Notes: generated from the sequence alone by a model not told the origin. A stretch of DNA of 64,000 bases from Rhizoclosmatium globosum (GCA_002104985.1 MCGO01000004.1:558001-622000); one strand, 5' to 3'; positions 23,399 to 34,919 are shown, counted from the first letter of the stretch. Numbers and translations are program-made.

Positions 23399-23848
23399 AT
23401 TCAACAATTCAACAAATCAACAAACGAGATGCGTGAACACACGTTCAACAATTCTACACTCCAACAAAGCATCAACAATTCAACAATTCAACAATTCAAC
23501 AAAGAATCAGCACTTCAACAACTCAACTGTTCAACAAGGATTACAAGGAAACATATTCAACAATTCAACAGTTCAACAAAGAATCAGCACTTCAACAACT
23601 CAACTGTTCAACAAGGATTACAAGGAAACATATTCAACAATTCAACAGTTCAACAAAGAATCAGCACTTCAACAATTCAACACTTCAACAAGGATTGATA
23701 AGGAAACATATTCAACGATTCAACAGTTCAACAAAGAATCAGCACTTCAACGATTCAACACTTCAACAAAGGATTTGCAATTCAACAATTCAACACTTCA
23801 ACAAAGGATTTGCAATTCAACAATTCAACACTTCAACACTTCAACAGA
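23399..23848. repeat. Minisatellite made of TTCAACA-type words, about 77-bp higher order
   Basis: Nearly the whole segment is built from 7-9 bp words TTCAACA, TTCAACAAT and CTTCAACAA. A higher-order unit starting GGATTACAAGGAAACAT recurs at 23538, 23615 and, modified, 23692 (77-bp spacing), then with GGATTTGCAA at 23771 and 23806 (79 and 35 bp). All lies inside the inverted-repeat element. The plus strand stays open over long stretches and would encode Gln/Asn/Ser-rich peptide, but this follows from the repeat composition and is not evidence of a gene. Confidence 0.93.
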
Positions 23849-24050
23849 ATCCCCAAAAACACTGTTTTAACACGAATTTGTTGATAATAAATCCGAACAA
23901 TTCTCAATATGTTGTTAGCAGCCTAAGTTTGGAAGCTAGACACAGAGGAAGAAGAAAGATCCCCATCTCAACCTCATTATTCCATCACTCTAAAACTAAA
24001 CTTCCTGAACATATCCTCCAACAAAAATATTTCGGGGACCTCATTATTAT

Positions 24051-24093
24051 TAGGGGGGAGGGGGGGGACAAGCCCCCCCTTCCTTCCCCCCTA
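24051..24093. repeat. Nested G-run/C-run inverted repeat
   Basis: TAGGGGGG at 24051-24058 is the exact complement of CCCCCCTA at 24086-24093, and inside it a G7 run (ending 24067) is followed by ACAAG and a C7 run (24073-24079). The DNA could form a stable hairpin or G-quadruplex. It lies within the inverted-repeat element; a further C-rich run follows to about 24116. Confidence 0.85.
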
Positions 24094-24353
24094 AAAACCC
24101 CCCTCGAGCCCCCCCCTTTTGGACAATGGTTGTGATGTTGGGCCTTTTATTATGCGTACTCTTAATGTATTATCAATGTATCGTAACTGCAACCAGTTCC
24201 CTTCCTCATTTTGGGTGACAATTTTTGGAAGTGTCCTGAAACTCTTTTCCAAGCGTAGTTTTTCAAAAACGAACACTGCCAAAGTTATATAAAGCATTGC
24301 AAAATCATTAACCAACCTCAAAATATAGAGAAAGGGTGAGAATAGGACGAATT

Positions 24354-26030
24354 TTATTGATTAAAGGCGGAGGACAGTTGTGCGAGAAGGACACTTCCGG
24401 ATGTGACACACGTGAAAATTCCATCTTCATAAAGGGTACCGTGCAGATCCGTAAAAGTTACGATCCAAATGAATGGATTACTATTGCTTAGGTTCACCAT
24501 AATGTTCTGAGAGAATTCCCCGGCAGCAGTAATTTGTTCGAACTGGTTCTTAAGGTTTGAGCTCATCAAAGTATCATTTGCAATCCACGTCTTGCTTAGC
24601 CTACTCGAAAGACGGTTTAAAATGGAGGAGACGAGGAGAAGTCAACTTACAATTCCCATGATTCTGTCTCTTGTCGAACAGCAGCATAGATATTTTCCAA
24701 TCGCACCTTCAACTTCGCATACTCAAAACTCCCGTCCATCACGTTTCCACTTCCTTCGAAACGAGCACGGAAGAATCGAGTACCATCGATGATGCCCTTT
24801 GCGACCTCTTTCTCGATCGTTTCCTGATAAATGTGGTAGTACAAGAGGAACAAGCGCTTGCACAAGTCTTCAAACGGGCTTCGTTCACGGCAAGAGCAGA
24901 ACGTCCCCAACAAGGCAGAAATCGATTCGGCATTCGACGCAGCCAGCGATTCTGCACTTTCCAGATCATCATTCGTGGAAGGGGGTGTGTTTGTTGTGGC
25001 GGGTATATTGTTTGACGGAGGAGTTGCCACGTTTCGAGGAGAAGCGGTGGCAAAGTCGCGTTCTTGATCAAATGAGAGGAACTTTTCCAAACGATCGCAA
25101 ACAGTTACACGGATGGTTTCTGTGTATGAAATATGGTTAGTGTTGAAAGAATGTACGATGAGCGTACCATGCGTAATCTTGCGGTTGTAACTCTCAATGA
25201 CTGTTTCGTCTTTCGTATTTTCGTGACCAGGCTACGCACTGTATAAGTAACGCGAAGCCATAATTTCAGGTCTTCACCTCATTCAAGTATGGTTTGTCCG
25301 ACATGAGTGATTGAATTGAAATAAGGATGCTGGACACGCCATGTGCAGCACTCCATTGTTCTCCCGCTTCGCCACGCCTGCATACATTCATTAACTTCTT
25401 TCTTTCATAAATTACATATTCGCGAATGCATACCATGTTCCCAAAATGCTTAAACAGACTTTGCCACTATGGGGAAGTCGTTAGAGAATAGAAGGCAGAA
25501 CCATGCAACTAACTTTGAATAAATGTTTGGATTGAATCGAACACGCTTATTCACCGTTCCGGTTGTCAGGGCCGTCACTAATTGAGTTGTTGAGTTTGGG
25601 TTATCACTGAACAAGATAGGGATGTAGAAGAATGAAGCGCGAAGTGCAGTTTCAAATCATTAAGTAACATACCTTTCGGTGGATTGGTTGGATAATCGTC
25701 TGGGAAACTGAAGACAAAGTCCTGGGATGGGTGGGGAAGTGCGCAAAGTTGATGAGACCAAGCATGAGCAAAGGTTACTCGCAACACTGCACTCACAAAC
25801 ATTCCAAGGCAGTAAACCGACATTGCAGGGCCCGTTATAAGGGCATGCATATGCGTTAGGTTTGAATCGTCGGTTGCAATTGTGATTTGAGTGTCTGGGG
25901 ATTTGAGGATATCGTTGAATTCGCGCTGGAGACGCAAGACTGATTCCGGGTGAATAAAAGTGTTAGAGATTAGAAGAATGTAGTCGATCGAGGGAGAGTC
26001 GATGGGATTCCTACTAGTTGAGTTACTCAT
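24354..26030 (-). CDS. UBE2Z-like E2 enzyme fused to a truncated second UBC-like domain
   Basis: Exons (minus) 26030-25797, 25721-25673, 25577-25514, 25466-25434, 25377-25278, 25231-25168, 25119-24651 and 24600-24354 give 419 residues. The first domain matches UBE2Z: [50 protein letters not shown] (catalytic Cys in KVCLSIL), SSILISIQSLMSDKPYLNEPG and HETIRVTVCD. UBE2Z accepts FAT10 and ubiquitin from UBA6 in animals. After a Ser/Pro/Thr-rich insert and the UBE2Z C-terminal helices, a second UBC-like domain starts (SSNLKNQFEQITAAGEF ... GTLYEDGIF). There the frame enters the inverted-repeat element, adds about 20 foreign residues and stops at 24354 in the context CAATAAAA, which may also act as a poly(A) signal. 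Confidence 0.85.
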
Positions 26031-26116
26031 CCTCCTTTCTTTGTCTTTTCTTTCTTTCTTTCTTTCTTCTACTTTTTCTTTTTGTGGTGACTGAATCAAC
26101 AACAAGCAACCAACAA

Positions 26117-27193
26117 ATGTTCACGTTGTTCCGCCGCATCCCAATCGCAACGCACTCGACCGCGACCGTGCGACACTTCTCGAGCGAAACGACCACGACC
26201 ACGGCAGCCATCGCCACGATCGCCGACGACGCCGCGGACCTTTCCTCGGCGAATGCGGTGCTGCCAAAGACGATGGGCCCGGCGCTGCAAAAGCGGGTCC
26301 TGGCCGTGCGCCGCGTCGCCCGCTCAACAAAAGGTGGAAAGATTCGCTCAATCTCGGCGATGGTCGTTGTTGGAAACGGGAACGGTGTTGGCGGCTTTGG
26401 CGAAGGTGTGTGTTTGTTTGTTTGGGTTCCGTCGTGTAGGTACTCATCTTTGCGTGTAGGCCGTGCTTCCGATCTGGCTGCCGCTGTCACTAAGGCTACC
26501 AATATTGCCATCAAGAACATGACTCCTATTGCTCGCTTCCAACAACGAACTGTCTTTGGTGACATTGTCCACCAATACCACTCCGTTAAGCTCGACATCA
26601 AAACTGCTCCTCCAGGTTACTATCAACTATATGCACATTCGATCTCTTGTCCAGTGGTGCGGTTGTGGAGGAATAGATGGACAAAGGAAGACTTGTCGAA
26701 AAAGTGAAGAAACGTCTCACTCAGCTGCCACCACGCATTCATCTCCGAATCTTTGTCGTATGCCGTCAAACAATGCAGAGATGAAGTTTTCCATGGTGTT
26801 ACGGATTGAGGGCGAAGTTATGATTCTGGATCAAAGGCGGAACCTTCTCAGCTTTCAAACACCCTTGCCTGTTGCCTGTTGTCTTGAAACTACCTGCAGT
26901 TTTCAATCTACCTATCTATCCTCGCCGTTGTTTCTTTCACGTGAATCTAACTAACTGATACCACTTTTTCAACAGGTTTTGGTATTGTTGCTAACAACCC
27001 AATCCACGAAATCTGTCGATGTGTCGGTATTCGTGATTTGGCGGCCAAAGTCAGAGGATCTTTGAACACTATCAACGTCATCAAGGGAACCTTTGAGGCT
27101 CTTCAGCTCCAAAAGACTCCTACTCAGATTGCTCAGGCACGAGGAAGGAAGCTTGTTGATATTGCAAATGCGTACTATGGCGGGAAAAAATGA
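26117..27193 (+). CDS. Mitochondrial small-subunit ribosomal protein uS5m
   Basis: Exons 26117-26405, 26460-26615 and 26976-27193 give 220 residues. A presequence-like N-terminus (MFTLFRRIPIATHSTATVRH) precedes the S5 signature KGGKIRSISAMVVVGNGNGVGGFGEGRASD, with further conserved GTAP-like and FGIVANNPIHEICRCVGIRD and VKGTFEALQLQ regions of the C-terminal S5 domain. uS5m sits at the mRNA entry side of the mitoribosome small subunit. Intron 2 is long (360 nt). The start codon is 86 bp from that of the divergent E2 gene. Confidence 0.92.
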
Positions 27194-27283
27194 GGGGTGA
27201 AAGAAAGGCATTGATGAGCAGGGATGGGCAGTTGACTCCCAAAAACATTAATAAAACATTCAACTTATTTCGATAAGAGCAAA

Positions 27284-28271
27284 TTAGAATCCGAGTAATG
27301 GCCACAACCGACGAACACACCGTACAACTTCCAAGTACATATAGAAATCCCCATCTGCGTTGAAGTGCAATCCGTCATAGTAATACTGATCGGCCGTATC
27401 GCGATCATAAAATACAGTTCCATTCCAAGTGGCTCCAAACATCATTTCCCAAGTATCCATGACACCAATGCGAGAATCGAGCGTGTTTTCTTCCCCAATT
27501 TCAATCACAGCATCTCGATACAATCTGGTAATTTCTTGCTTGCGATCCCAAGGCCTCAGGTACAACAATTCCATCCGCGGCTTATCACGAAACATACCTC
27601 TCCAATTCTCACCTTTCAAGTCCTCGCCCCACCCTCCTCCTCCAGAAACAGGTAAAGCTCGCATTTTGCCCTCTTCAAAAACAGGTGCGACGCCAACCCG
27701 TTCCAGCCCCTCATATTCCCCTTGATAAACAGGTGGCGGAGGCGTTATCAACAGCAATTTCCCGCGTGGGTACATTGTCTTGTAATGTTGCACGAATGCA
27801 CGCAAGTTCTGCTTGTATTCTGTGAGTGGCACATTATTTTTTCCCGTCGCGTCCCACGCAGCATCATTCGCGCCCAAAAAGATGGTTGTTAGTGCAGGTT
27901 GTGTATGCGCCTCGGTTGCAATTGACGCAAGAATATCTGAAAACATGGGGACAAACGAGTTGGTTGTGAATCCACCATAACCTCGATTGAAAACATCCCG
28001 TTGAACAGCCGTCTCCTTCCCATTCACACGGTAATAGCGAACCAGATCGGACAAAAGGCCTGTTTGAGAGGAAGATTATTCGCAAAAAGCAAAGCACATG
28101 TCTCCCACCTGCCCATCCAAGCCATTGTCCGTTAAATCCACCTTCAGTGATGGAATCCCCAATGAGTACGATTGGAGGCAGAGACTTGAACACGGATGCA
28201 TTGTCTACATTGTCTGCGCGAGAAGGTGCCACTGCAACCAAACAGCCAAGCAGAAAACAGATTCCTAACAT
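27284..28271 (-). CDS. Secreted GDSL/SGNH hydrolase
   Basis: Two exons (28271-28109, 28059-27284) give 312 residues. A signal peptide is clear (MLGICFLLGCLVAVAPSRA). SGNH blocks are all visible: IVLIGDSITEGG with the Ser nucleophile, the Gly block RGYGGFTTNSF, the Asn block IFLGANDAAW, and the His/Asp block YYDGLHFNADG. The arrangement resembles isoamyl-acetate-hydrolysing esterases (IAH1) and related lipases; the exact substrate cannot be inferred. The start codon lies only 16 bp beyond the stop of the PIF1 gene on the same strand, so promoter and terminator must overlap. Confidence 0.9.
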
Positions 28272-28287
28272 CTTTTTTCATTGAAAT

Positions 28288-30586
28288 TCAAATGTACAAC
28301 GAACTATCTGCTCCACATCCTCCATCAGTTATGCTCTCTTCTGATAGATTCCTGTAAAATTCTGTAACCAAATCCGAAACTAGCACAGTTTTGCGGTTCA
28401 AATTCCTTGTAACACAAAGCCCCTCCAAACTCTTTACCCGACTCATTGCAACATACGCTTGTCCCGGCGCAAACGTTCGTGGCATATCCACAATCACAGA
28501 ATCCAACGTCATTCCTAATTCATCAACATTAAGTTCATTAACCCCAAATCTCACACCAAAGCAAAAACAAAAGAAAAAAGAATTCGCCTCACCTTGTGCA
28601 CGATGTACAGTCAACCCCCATCCAAGTCGTAACGGAATCTGCCGCCTCACAATTACTCTCGTCATACTCACTTGACTCTCAAACACATGATACCCAATCA
28701 CCTTCTCCACCGTTCCCCCAGAACTCCGACTCAGCTTAAACTCAACAATCGGCAATAACACCATCTGCCCAGTGATTTCATCCAACGTTTCTTCAAACCC
28801 TACAACGCGACCGCGTGTTCCATTCACGAGGCCACTCGGAATATCCATATTCTTGGCAAGCACTACTTGTGCGCCAATACGTAGAGACACAATGTCGGGT
28901 ACAGGGAGGCTAGAAAACTCGGCCGCGTATTCATGGATGAGCGATTTGCTTAGTTCCGATGGCTTCTCAATCACAATAGGACCTTCTGGGGTAGAGTCCT
29001 CGCCCGCACCCATGACGGGAGGAGCAAGAAACTGCTCTTCGTCCATTACATTATCACTACTTGGAAAGTGGTAGATGCTTCCTTTTAGTTGCGCTAATTT
29101 ACGGGCATTATAATCGTGAGCGGTTTTCCGATACGCACAAAGTTTGATGGGCTATCATTGATATTAGAGTTGAGAAGAAAGGGACATAAAAAAAAAGAAC
29201 GTTACCCTAATGTTGCCTTTATCAAACTTCATCAAGCGTGTCTTCAAGAGCGAGTGCATTTCATCATCCCATTCCCCAACACGAAGGCGATCCAAAAACG
29301 AGACAAACGCTGCATCAGTTTGTCTGAACGATTTGTCCAACAAGATTAACTTCATTCCACAGCGCTTTAGTCGCACCCATTCACGACTGGTAAAAACGTA
29401 GGGTGACAAGATGTGTTCCAATTGCTGCAAGTGCTCCACGGACATGTTGCCATCCCCTGACGGTGAATAAAGATCTGTAACTGCTTTTCTGTAGTTGTGC
29501 AATTCCTCCGTTTCCTTTTCGATGGGCGGTAATTGAAAAAAGTCGCCACAAAGAACAACTTGCGCGCCTCCAAACGGTTTATCTTTAGACGCCCTCCCCC
29601 GTTCTAGCAGCTGTCCTTCCGACTTGAGTCCTCCCATTGCGATAGTAATCTGCTCTTCAGTAAGCCCCTTCCGTTTGAAACGCTCGGACATGAATGTCCA
29701 TGCACGGGAACATGCTTTGTGGTCAGCTTTGAGAGTCGACATTGTTTTTGAGATTGACTCGAAGTCACGCTTGTTGACCATACTGATTTCGTCGATGATG
29801 AGGGTGGAGGTGAAGACGTAGCGGGCAAGGAGTTGGTTACTTGCGTGGCACCGTTTGATGATTTCTTCTGAGCTGTTTGCAGACAAGTCGATACTTGGCT
29901 TCAAGCCAAATGTTGAGTAGAGAGTTCCTCCACCAATCTGTTGGTTTGGGTGTGTCCGAATTTGATATGGCGGGTGGCAAATTTTTGTTTGTTTTGATGA
30001 AGGGGATGTGGAGACAGGTCAGACTGAGCACTGGGTTTGCATCGATTGAATAAAGCAAGCTTACATGGGCGGCGGCAATACCCGTTGGAGCCTGTTTTCC
30101 AAGACAGAGTGAGTTAGTTTGTGGAAGGAAAAGAAGGAAAGCAAGAAAGGACGAACCGTGACTTCAGTGGCATACCTTCTTGCCGGATCATTCTTGCACT
30201 CGTCAATAAAGCGCCGCAAGACTTCTGTTTTCCCGGCGCCGGCCTTTCCTGGAACAGCGAATTAAACGAGAGAATGAGCACACCCGAACCAACAATCAAC
30301 CACAACCAAAACAACCAAAACAACCAATCACAAATCACAAATCACAAATCGCACCTGTAAAGTACACACTTTCACCGCGCCGAAGCCGCGAAAGCAACGC
30401 CGCCTGGCCAGACGAAAGCCGCGGAAGTCCGGTCGGTGACGTTGAAATGGCCGGTGAAGAACCAGATTCCCCTGTCGCTGCAATCGACGCAAGTCCGCGT
30501 CTGCTCACAGGTACTGTCTGTCGTATGCTCAGTGTTGCTGCCCGCGCTACGGCTCGTATACAGTGCCAGAGTTCTGGTGTGCCCAT
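28288..30586 (-). CDS. PIF1-family 5'-3' DNA helicase
   Basis: Exons (minus) 30586-30355, 30248-30157, 30091-30065, 29937-29206, 29151-28593 and 28514-28288 give 622 residues. The Arg-rich N-terminus (RAVARAATLSIRQTVPVSRR) could be a mitochondrial presequence. Motifs: Walker A GKAGAGKT (residues 78-85), motif Ia APTGIAAAH, Walker B LIIDEISMV, GDFFQLPP, the region RLGWGLTVHRAQGMTLDSVI and the C-terminal PGQAYVAMSRV. PIF1 helicases unwind G-quadruplexes, stalled forks and mitochondrial DNA. The third exon is a 27-nt microexon that encodes exactly motif Ia (APTGIAAAH). Confidence 0.93.
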
Positions 30587-30720
30587 TCCTGTTGCTCCCT
30601 GTTTTTTGTCCTTTGTCCGAAAGGGAATGAAGGGAAGAAGAGTGTACTGCCTTTTTTAAGAAAGTACATTTATTCTTCATTATATTACAACTCGAATTAC
30701 TCGAAGATAGATAATATCGT

Positions 30721-33700
30721 TTACATTGCTGCAGTCTTGCGTGAAAACGAAAACTTGTCCTTGATCCATTCCAAAGAAAACTTTCTTGGACCGCGTACTG
30801 CTTTCCCCCTTGGTCGAGATTTATGCTCGTTAACCAATTCTCCAAATTGTAGAGGTGTTGGAGAAGAGCTCGTTCCATGTACTCCACTCAATCTTCGATT
30901 TTGGGACTTTGTTGTCACAGAGTTTTGTGCATTGACTGTAGGGCGAATGGAAAACTGTGTCTCTCGTCCATTACCAGATGGGCTGCGACCATGCCGATTT
31001 GTAGGCGATCCAGTAACGCTGGGATCGATTGGTAAGTATGCCGATTCTCCCATCGCTATTCCGGATATAGCTGACTGCCGTCTGGGTAAAAAATGACTAC
31101 TTCCTAAGCTTCCGAGTCGCGATGATGACGACGGTTTATAATTGCTCAACGAAACTCCCCCAGTAGAATTGATCACAGCAAGCGATGTTCGTTTCGGTAT
31201 TCCTGATCTAGATGTTGTAGAATGTGCACTGCTCGAGTTAGGACTTGGTAATAATGCATTAGAAGTTTGTCCTGAAACTGGTAGTCCTATGCTATTACTT
31301 GTGCTGAGATATTCAAATTCATTTGCAGATTTATGATTGTCAGATGACGAAGACCTTTTTGAGACGGGTATCTTTGATGGTTGTTGTGACGTTGATAACA
31401 GCACTTTCAACGATTGTAATCGAAATTCAGTCATAGTCGGTTGAATTTGGGATTTCCCTGAACTGTCTCGACCTCCGCCTTTTTCAAGTACTTCAACCCG
31501 ATTCCTCGCCTTACCTTCTACAGCCATACTTATTTCTTTTGATATAGAAATGAGCGATGCATCACTATTCGTTTTACTTTCAATTTGTTGAGGTTTTTTC
31601 AGCGAATTGCTTCGATCTGCAAACGGATTCGGATGAGGCCCCAGAATCACTGACTGTGATCGCGAAGATTTGGTGACGGAACTTCTTTGCGAGAATTGAA
31701 GAGATCCAAGACTTCCCGATCCTGCAAATTGGGATTTGAGGATTGCATACAAATAACGCAGAGAGTAACGTACTGTGTAACCCCATCTTTGACAATTCTA
31801 CCGGACTGGAAGCTTTACTCAGAAATTTTACTTTGGAGACAGCAGATTTGGGATTACTAGATGGCACGGGGTTACTCTCGACACGTCTGAAGATTTCTTT
31901 AGAATACAAGCATCAAGTATCATTCATCTTACTGCAATGTGATGGTTGGAGTATTGTCTGATAAAACTTCGCTTTTTGTTGAACTTTCAACAGGCTCTAT
32001 AGATTGCAGTGCCAAAGAGAGTGAGTCGGCAAATTGCTTGGATTTCGTAGTCCTGTTTACAGCAATCAGTTTTGTTTGTTTTGTATACAGTTAATATTAA
32101 GAAAACTTACTTTTCATTAGCAGCCTTTTGAAGTGAAAGTGTGGGTTGAACCACATCATTCATAATTTTCTTTTCCTCTGTCACAGATTTCGCTATAAAA
32201 TTAGATGGTTCTGTTTCTGCAGACTCTGAATGTTTTGATTGATCTGTTACTGCAGAATTTACTAGATCTGATGCAGCTGTGACCAATGTTCTCAAAGTTG
32301 ACTGTTTGCCAGGTTTTGCAATGGAGCGACGACTCAAGTCAGGACTTCTCGCTTTCGTGGGCACTTTTCGCTTTTCTGATACTAGTTGTGAAGTTGCCTC
32401 CAGGTTGGAGGGAACTACGTTGTCATTCGCTTCAGTATCTTTGGTATCTTGAATTTGCGCAACATTCAAATCAACTTCCGATTCCTTCTTCGATTTTCGA
32501 ATTTCTTCAAGCAACCTTTGAAATTTATAATCTCTTTAATTTATGTCGAGAATAAAGCAAACGGCTTACATATCATCATCGTACGAAGTGGTCACAACCA
32601 ATGGTATTTGATTTGGAAGTCCACCTGTTTCTGATCTGATGACAAATTAGCTTTCTTTCGTCTCGCAAATATGACATACTCAAAAGTTGAATTTGGTCCT
32701 CTTAAGCTCAAATCATCTGAGCCATCCGTCAAATCAGAGGATCGGGTGAAAACACCGAACACCGAACTACCGTCACTTGAAGATGAGGGCGTCTCAATAT
32801 CCACTGAACGATGAATTTTCATGCCTATTCGATATATCCGTCCATGGTTTGACATGCTTGAGTCTTCACTGCCCTGTTTTGCCAGAATTCTAGGATTCCT
32901 GTCCAACGATTGTGTGATATCCTGTTCTTTAACGCCGCCGTCTGAATTTTCCAACTCTTCTTCATTATGAAGCTGAGTGATTGATGGTAATCTTGAAGTG
33001 GATACTTTTGGTGATCGAAGCATTTTCGTCGTTTGCGAAGTAGGGTAAGAATCCGCTCTTAGTGAATTCAATGTACTAAAACTTAGTGGTGTCACTGACG
33101 CCGCAAGGGGTGTATTTTGCACAGCCAAAGGTGGTTTGAACACAGGTCTAGAAAATACATCGGACTCATCAGACCTAGCTTCGCTGATTGGCGATGGAAT
33201 ACTCAAACCAGAGCTATGCGTCGATGTGAGGGCTTCTATTGCCTCCATATCAGAGACCTGAGAAGGTTTTGCATCCGTAACGTCTTCGTGGCCTGAGAGA
33301 AGATTGTCTGCAACAACTACTTCCATTCGATTTAATGCATGTGACGTTATCTTGTTGGTATTTTCCTGAGGCAGAAGTTCTTGTGCAGGACTTGGTTCAT
33401 TCAAGAGGACAACTTCTGTTAGCGCTGATTCATAAGGTGCAATATCGGTGCTCATCGTGTCTGTCGTTGTTGAAGAGGCTTTCCTTTTTCGGAACACTGG
33501 AATAGGTGGTTTTCTAGGTAGCAGTGTTGGTGATACTGAAGATGAGGATAAGAAAGGAACACTAATAGTTTTTGCCTCATCAATATTTTTTCTTGAGGGT
33601 GAAGGTGACGGATGTGCTGATGACTGGGGTGTCGTTTTTCGTGGAGTGAAATATGGTGTAGTAACTTGGTCAAGAGAGACTAACTTAGGCGTGGATTTGA

Positions 33701-34919
33701 TTTTCTGGGACGTATTTGGGGAAGATGAGGATGTTGAAAAGGGTACTTCAGCGCTTTGGGTTGAATTTTCAAGATTCTTCATGGACAACGACGGATTCTT
33801 AAAATCATTTGACGGAGAAGTCGGTTTGGATGATGCTTTGCTGTCAGCCTTTTTGAACGTCGGTATTGGTGGTTTTCGTGGCGGCATTGAATGCGGGTTT
33901 TCTGAAGAAGACAAATAAGGACTAGTATATGGTGATGACACAGTTCGTGATCGTTGTGGTGACGAAGGTTTAGTGCGTGATTGCACTTTCCTTATTGTGG
34001 ATTTGTTTGAATGAGTTGATTCCGTAGACTCAGCGCGACTTCGTGATCCATTATTCAATTCCGATTGATTGCTCGATTTAATAGTTTGGGACGTCCATGT
34101 CTCTGGGCTTTTCATCCGTTGCTTCAATGGTGTTAGAGAAACTGGATGAGTTGGATTCTCGATTGATGGCATAACCGGCAGTGTCATTGCCCTCGAAATA
34201 CCGTTTTTTGTATTATTAAATCTTTCTCGCGAGATGTCTGATCCGGAGTTTTCTACCATCAAGAGCCTGCGCATCACTTTAGAGGTCAAGTCTATTGAAG
34301 TAGAGCCTAGCGCTAAAGCCGCAGCGCTAGAGAATTGTTCCGGAGGTAGAGTTGCCATTAAATCTGCTGTTGATAAGTCCTGTCCGAAATTGTTCAACGA
34401 AGTATCAACTTGATTTTGTTGTGGATATGGTTGAAATGTCTTTTGCGATACATCTTGTATTGATTTGTTTTCAATAGGTTGTTTTGTGACATTCAATTTT
34501 GGTCGGTTTAAGTTCAATGATAATGTTGGACCTTCTGTTAACACATCTGTGGGGGAACTTGACTTTAGAAATACTTCAGACTTGAAGTTCGTTTTAATAT
34601 GTGGGGGGATAGGACGGTTCTCTTTCTTCGCAATTGAGGGTTGTTTAGATTTGAGTTCTTCCGAATCATCATATGAATACTTCACAGCTTCAGAGAAAGC
34701 AACACCGATGGACTCCAATAACGCAACTGCTCGGTATAAGATCTCATTTTGTGAAAGTTCATTGGAAGATTCGGTTTCGAAGGTTTCCATCTGATTCTGT
34801 TCCCATCGACTTCGAGGTGGAGGTCGAACATCACCAAGACGTGGTATACGCGATTCTTTTGAATAATAGAATAATCGACGTGCTGAGAGTTTAGTGAAGG
34901 TATCGGGCGAGTCTGGCAT
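30721..34919 (-). CDS. Large disordered Ser/Pro-rich protein with SxIP motifs
   Basis: Exons (minus) 34919-32680, 32635-32570, 32515-32111, 32052-31933, 31886-31774 and 31721-30721 give 1,314 residues. Almost all is low-complexity Ser/Thr/Pro/Lys sequence; only about residues 45-85 look helical (EILYRAVALLESIGVAFSEA). Three SxIP tripeptide-type motifs in basic, Ser/Pro-rich context are visible: ESRIPRLGDV near residue 22, and PSKIPVSKRSSS and SRSGIPKRTSL in the last exon. SxIP is the known EB1-binding signature of microtubule plus-end proteins. The conserved-looking C-terminus is SLEWIKDKFSFSRK. No family is recognised. It lies directly downstream of kinesin-2 (97 bp) on the same strand. Confidence 0.72.

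Larger units (their letters stand above)
23297..24408. mobile_element. 1.1-kb non-autonomous element with terminal inverted repeats
   Basis: The ends are 24-bp imperfect inverted repeats (21 of 24 identical): left 23297-23320 begins TGTTACAGCCGGAAGTG; right 24385-24408, read on the minus strand, begins TGTCACATCCGGAAGTG. Both are flanked by CACGTG (23291-23296 and 24409-24414), consistent with a 6-bp target duplication of a palindrome. Removing the element plus one CACGTG restores an uninterrupted UBC reading frame across the site, which is strong evidence for insertion. No transposase was found inside; the interior is a tandem repeat and G/C-run hairpins. The TG...CA ends could also suggest a solo LTR, but the long inverted ends favour a MITE-like DNA element. 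Confidence 0.8.

Noticed and set aside
23327..24135. Long plus-strand open frames rich in Gln, Asn and Ser
   Set aside because: They come from stop-free TTCAACA tandem repeats; more than one frame is open and no conserved domain exists, so they are not genes.
23297..24408. Reading the inserted element as a spliceable introner
   Set aside because: Usable GT lies at the boundary, but there is no AG acceptor in the correct frame; a TAA precedes the downstream coding block.
23297..24408. Solo LTR interpretation
   Set aside because: TG...CA ends and a short target duplication fit, but 24-bp inverted ends and the tandem-repeat interior fit a TIR element better; kept only as an alternative.
26444..26954. 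Frames in the uS5m second intron region
   Set aside because: The uS5m frame continues perfectly from 26615 to 26976 in the expected domain, so the intervening sequence is intron.
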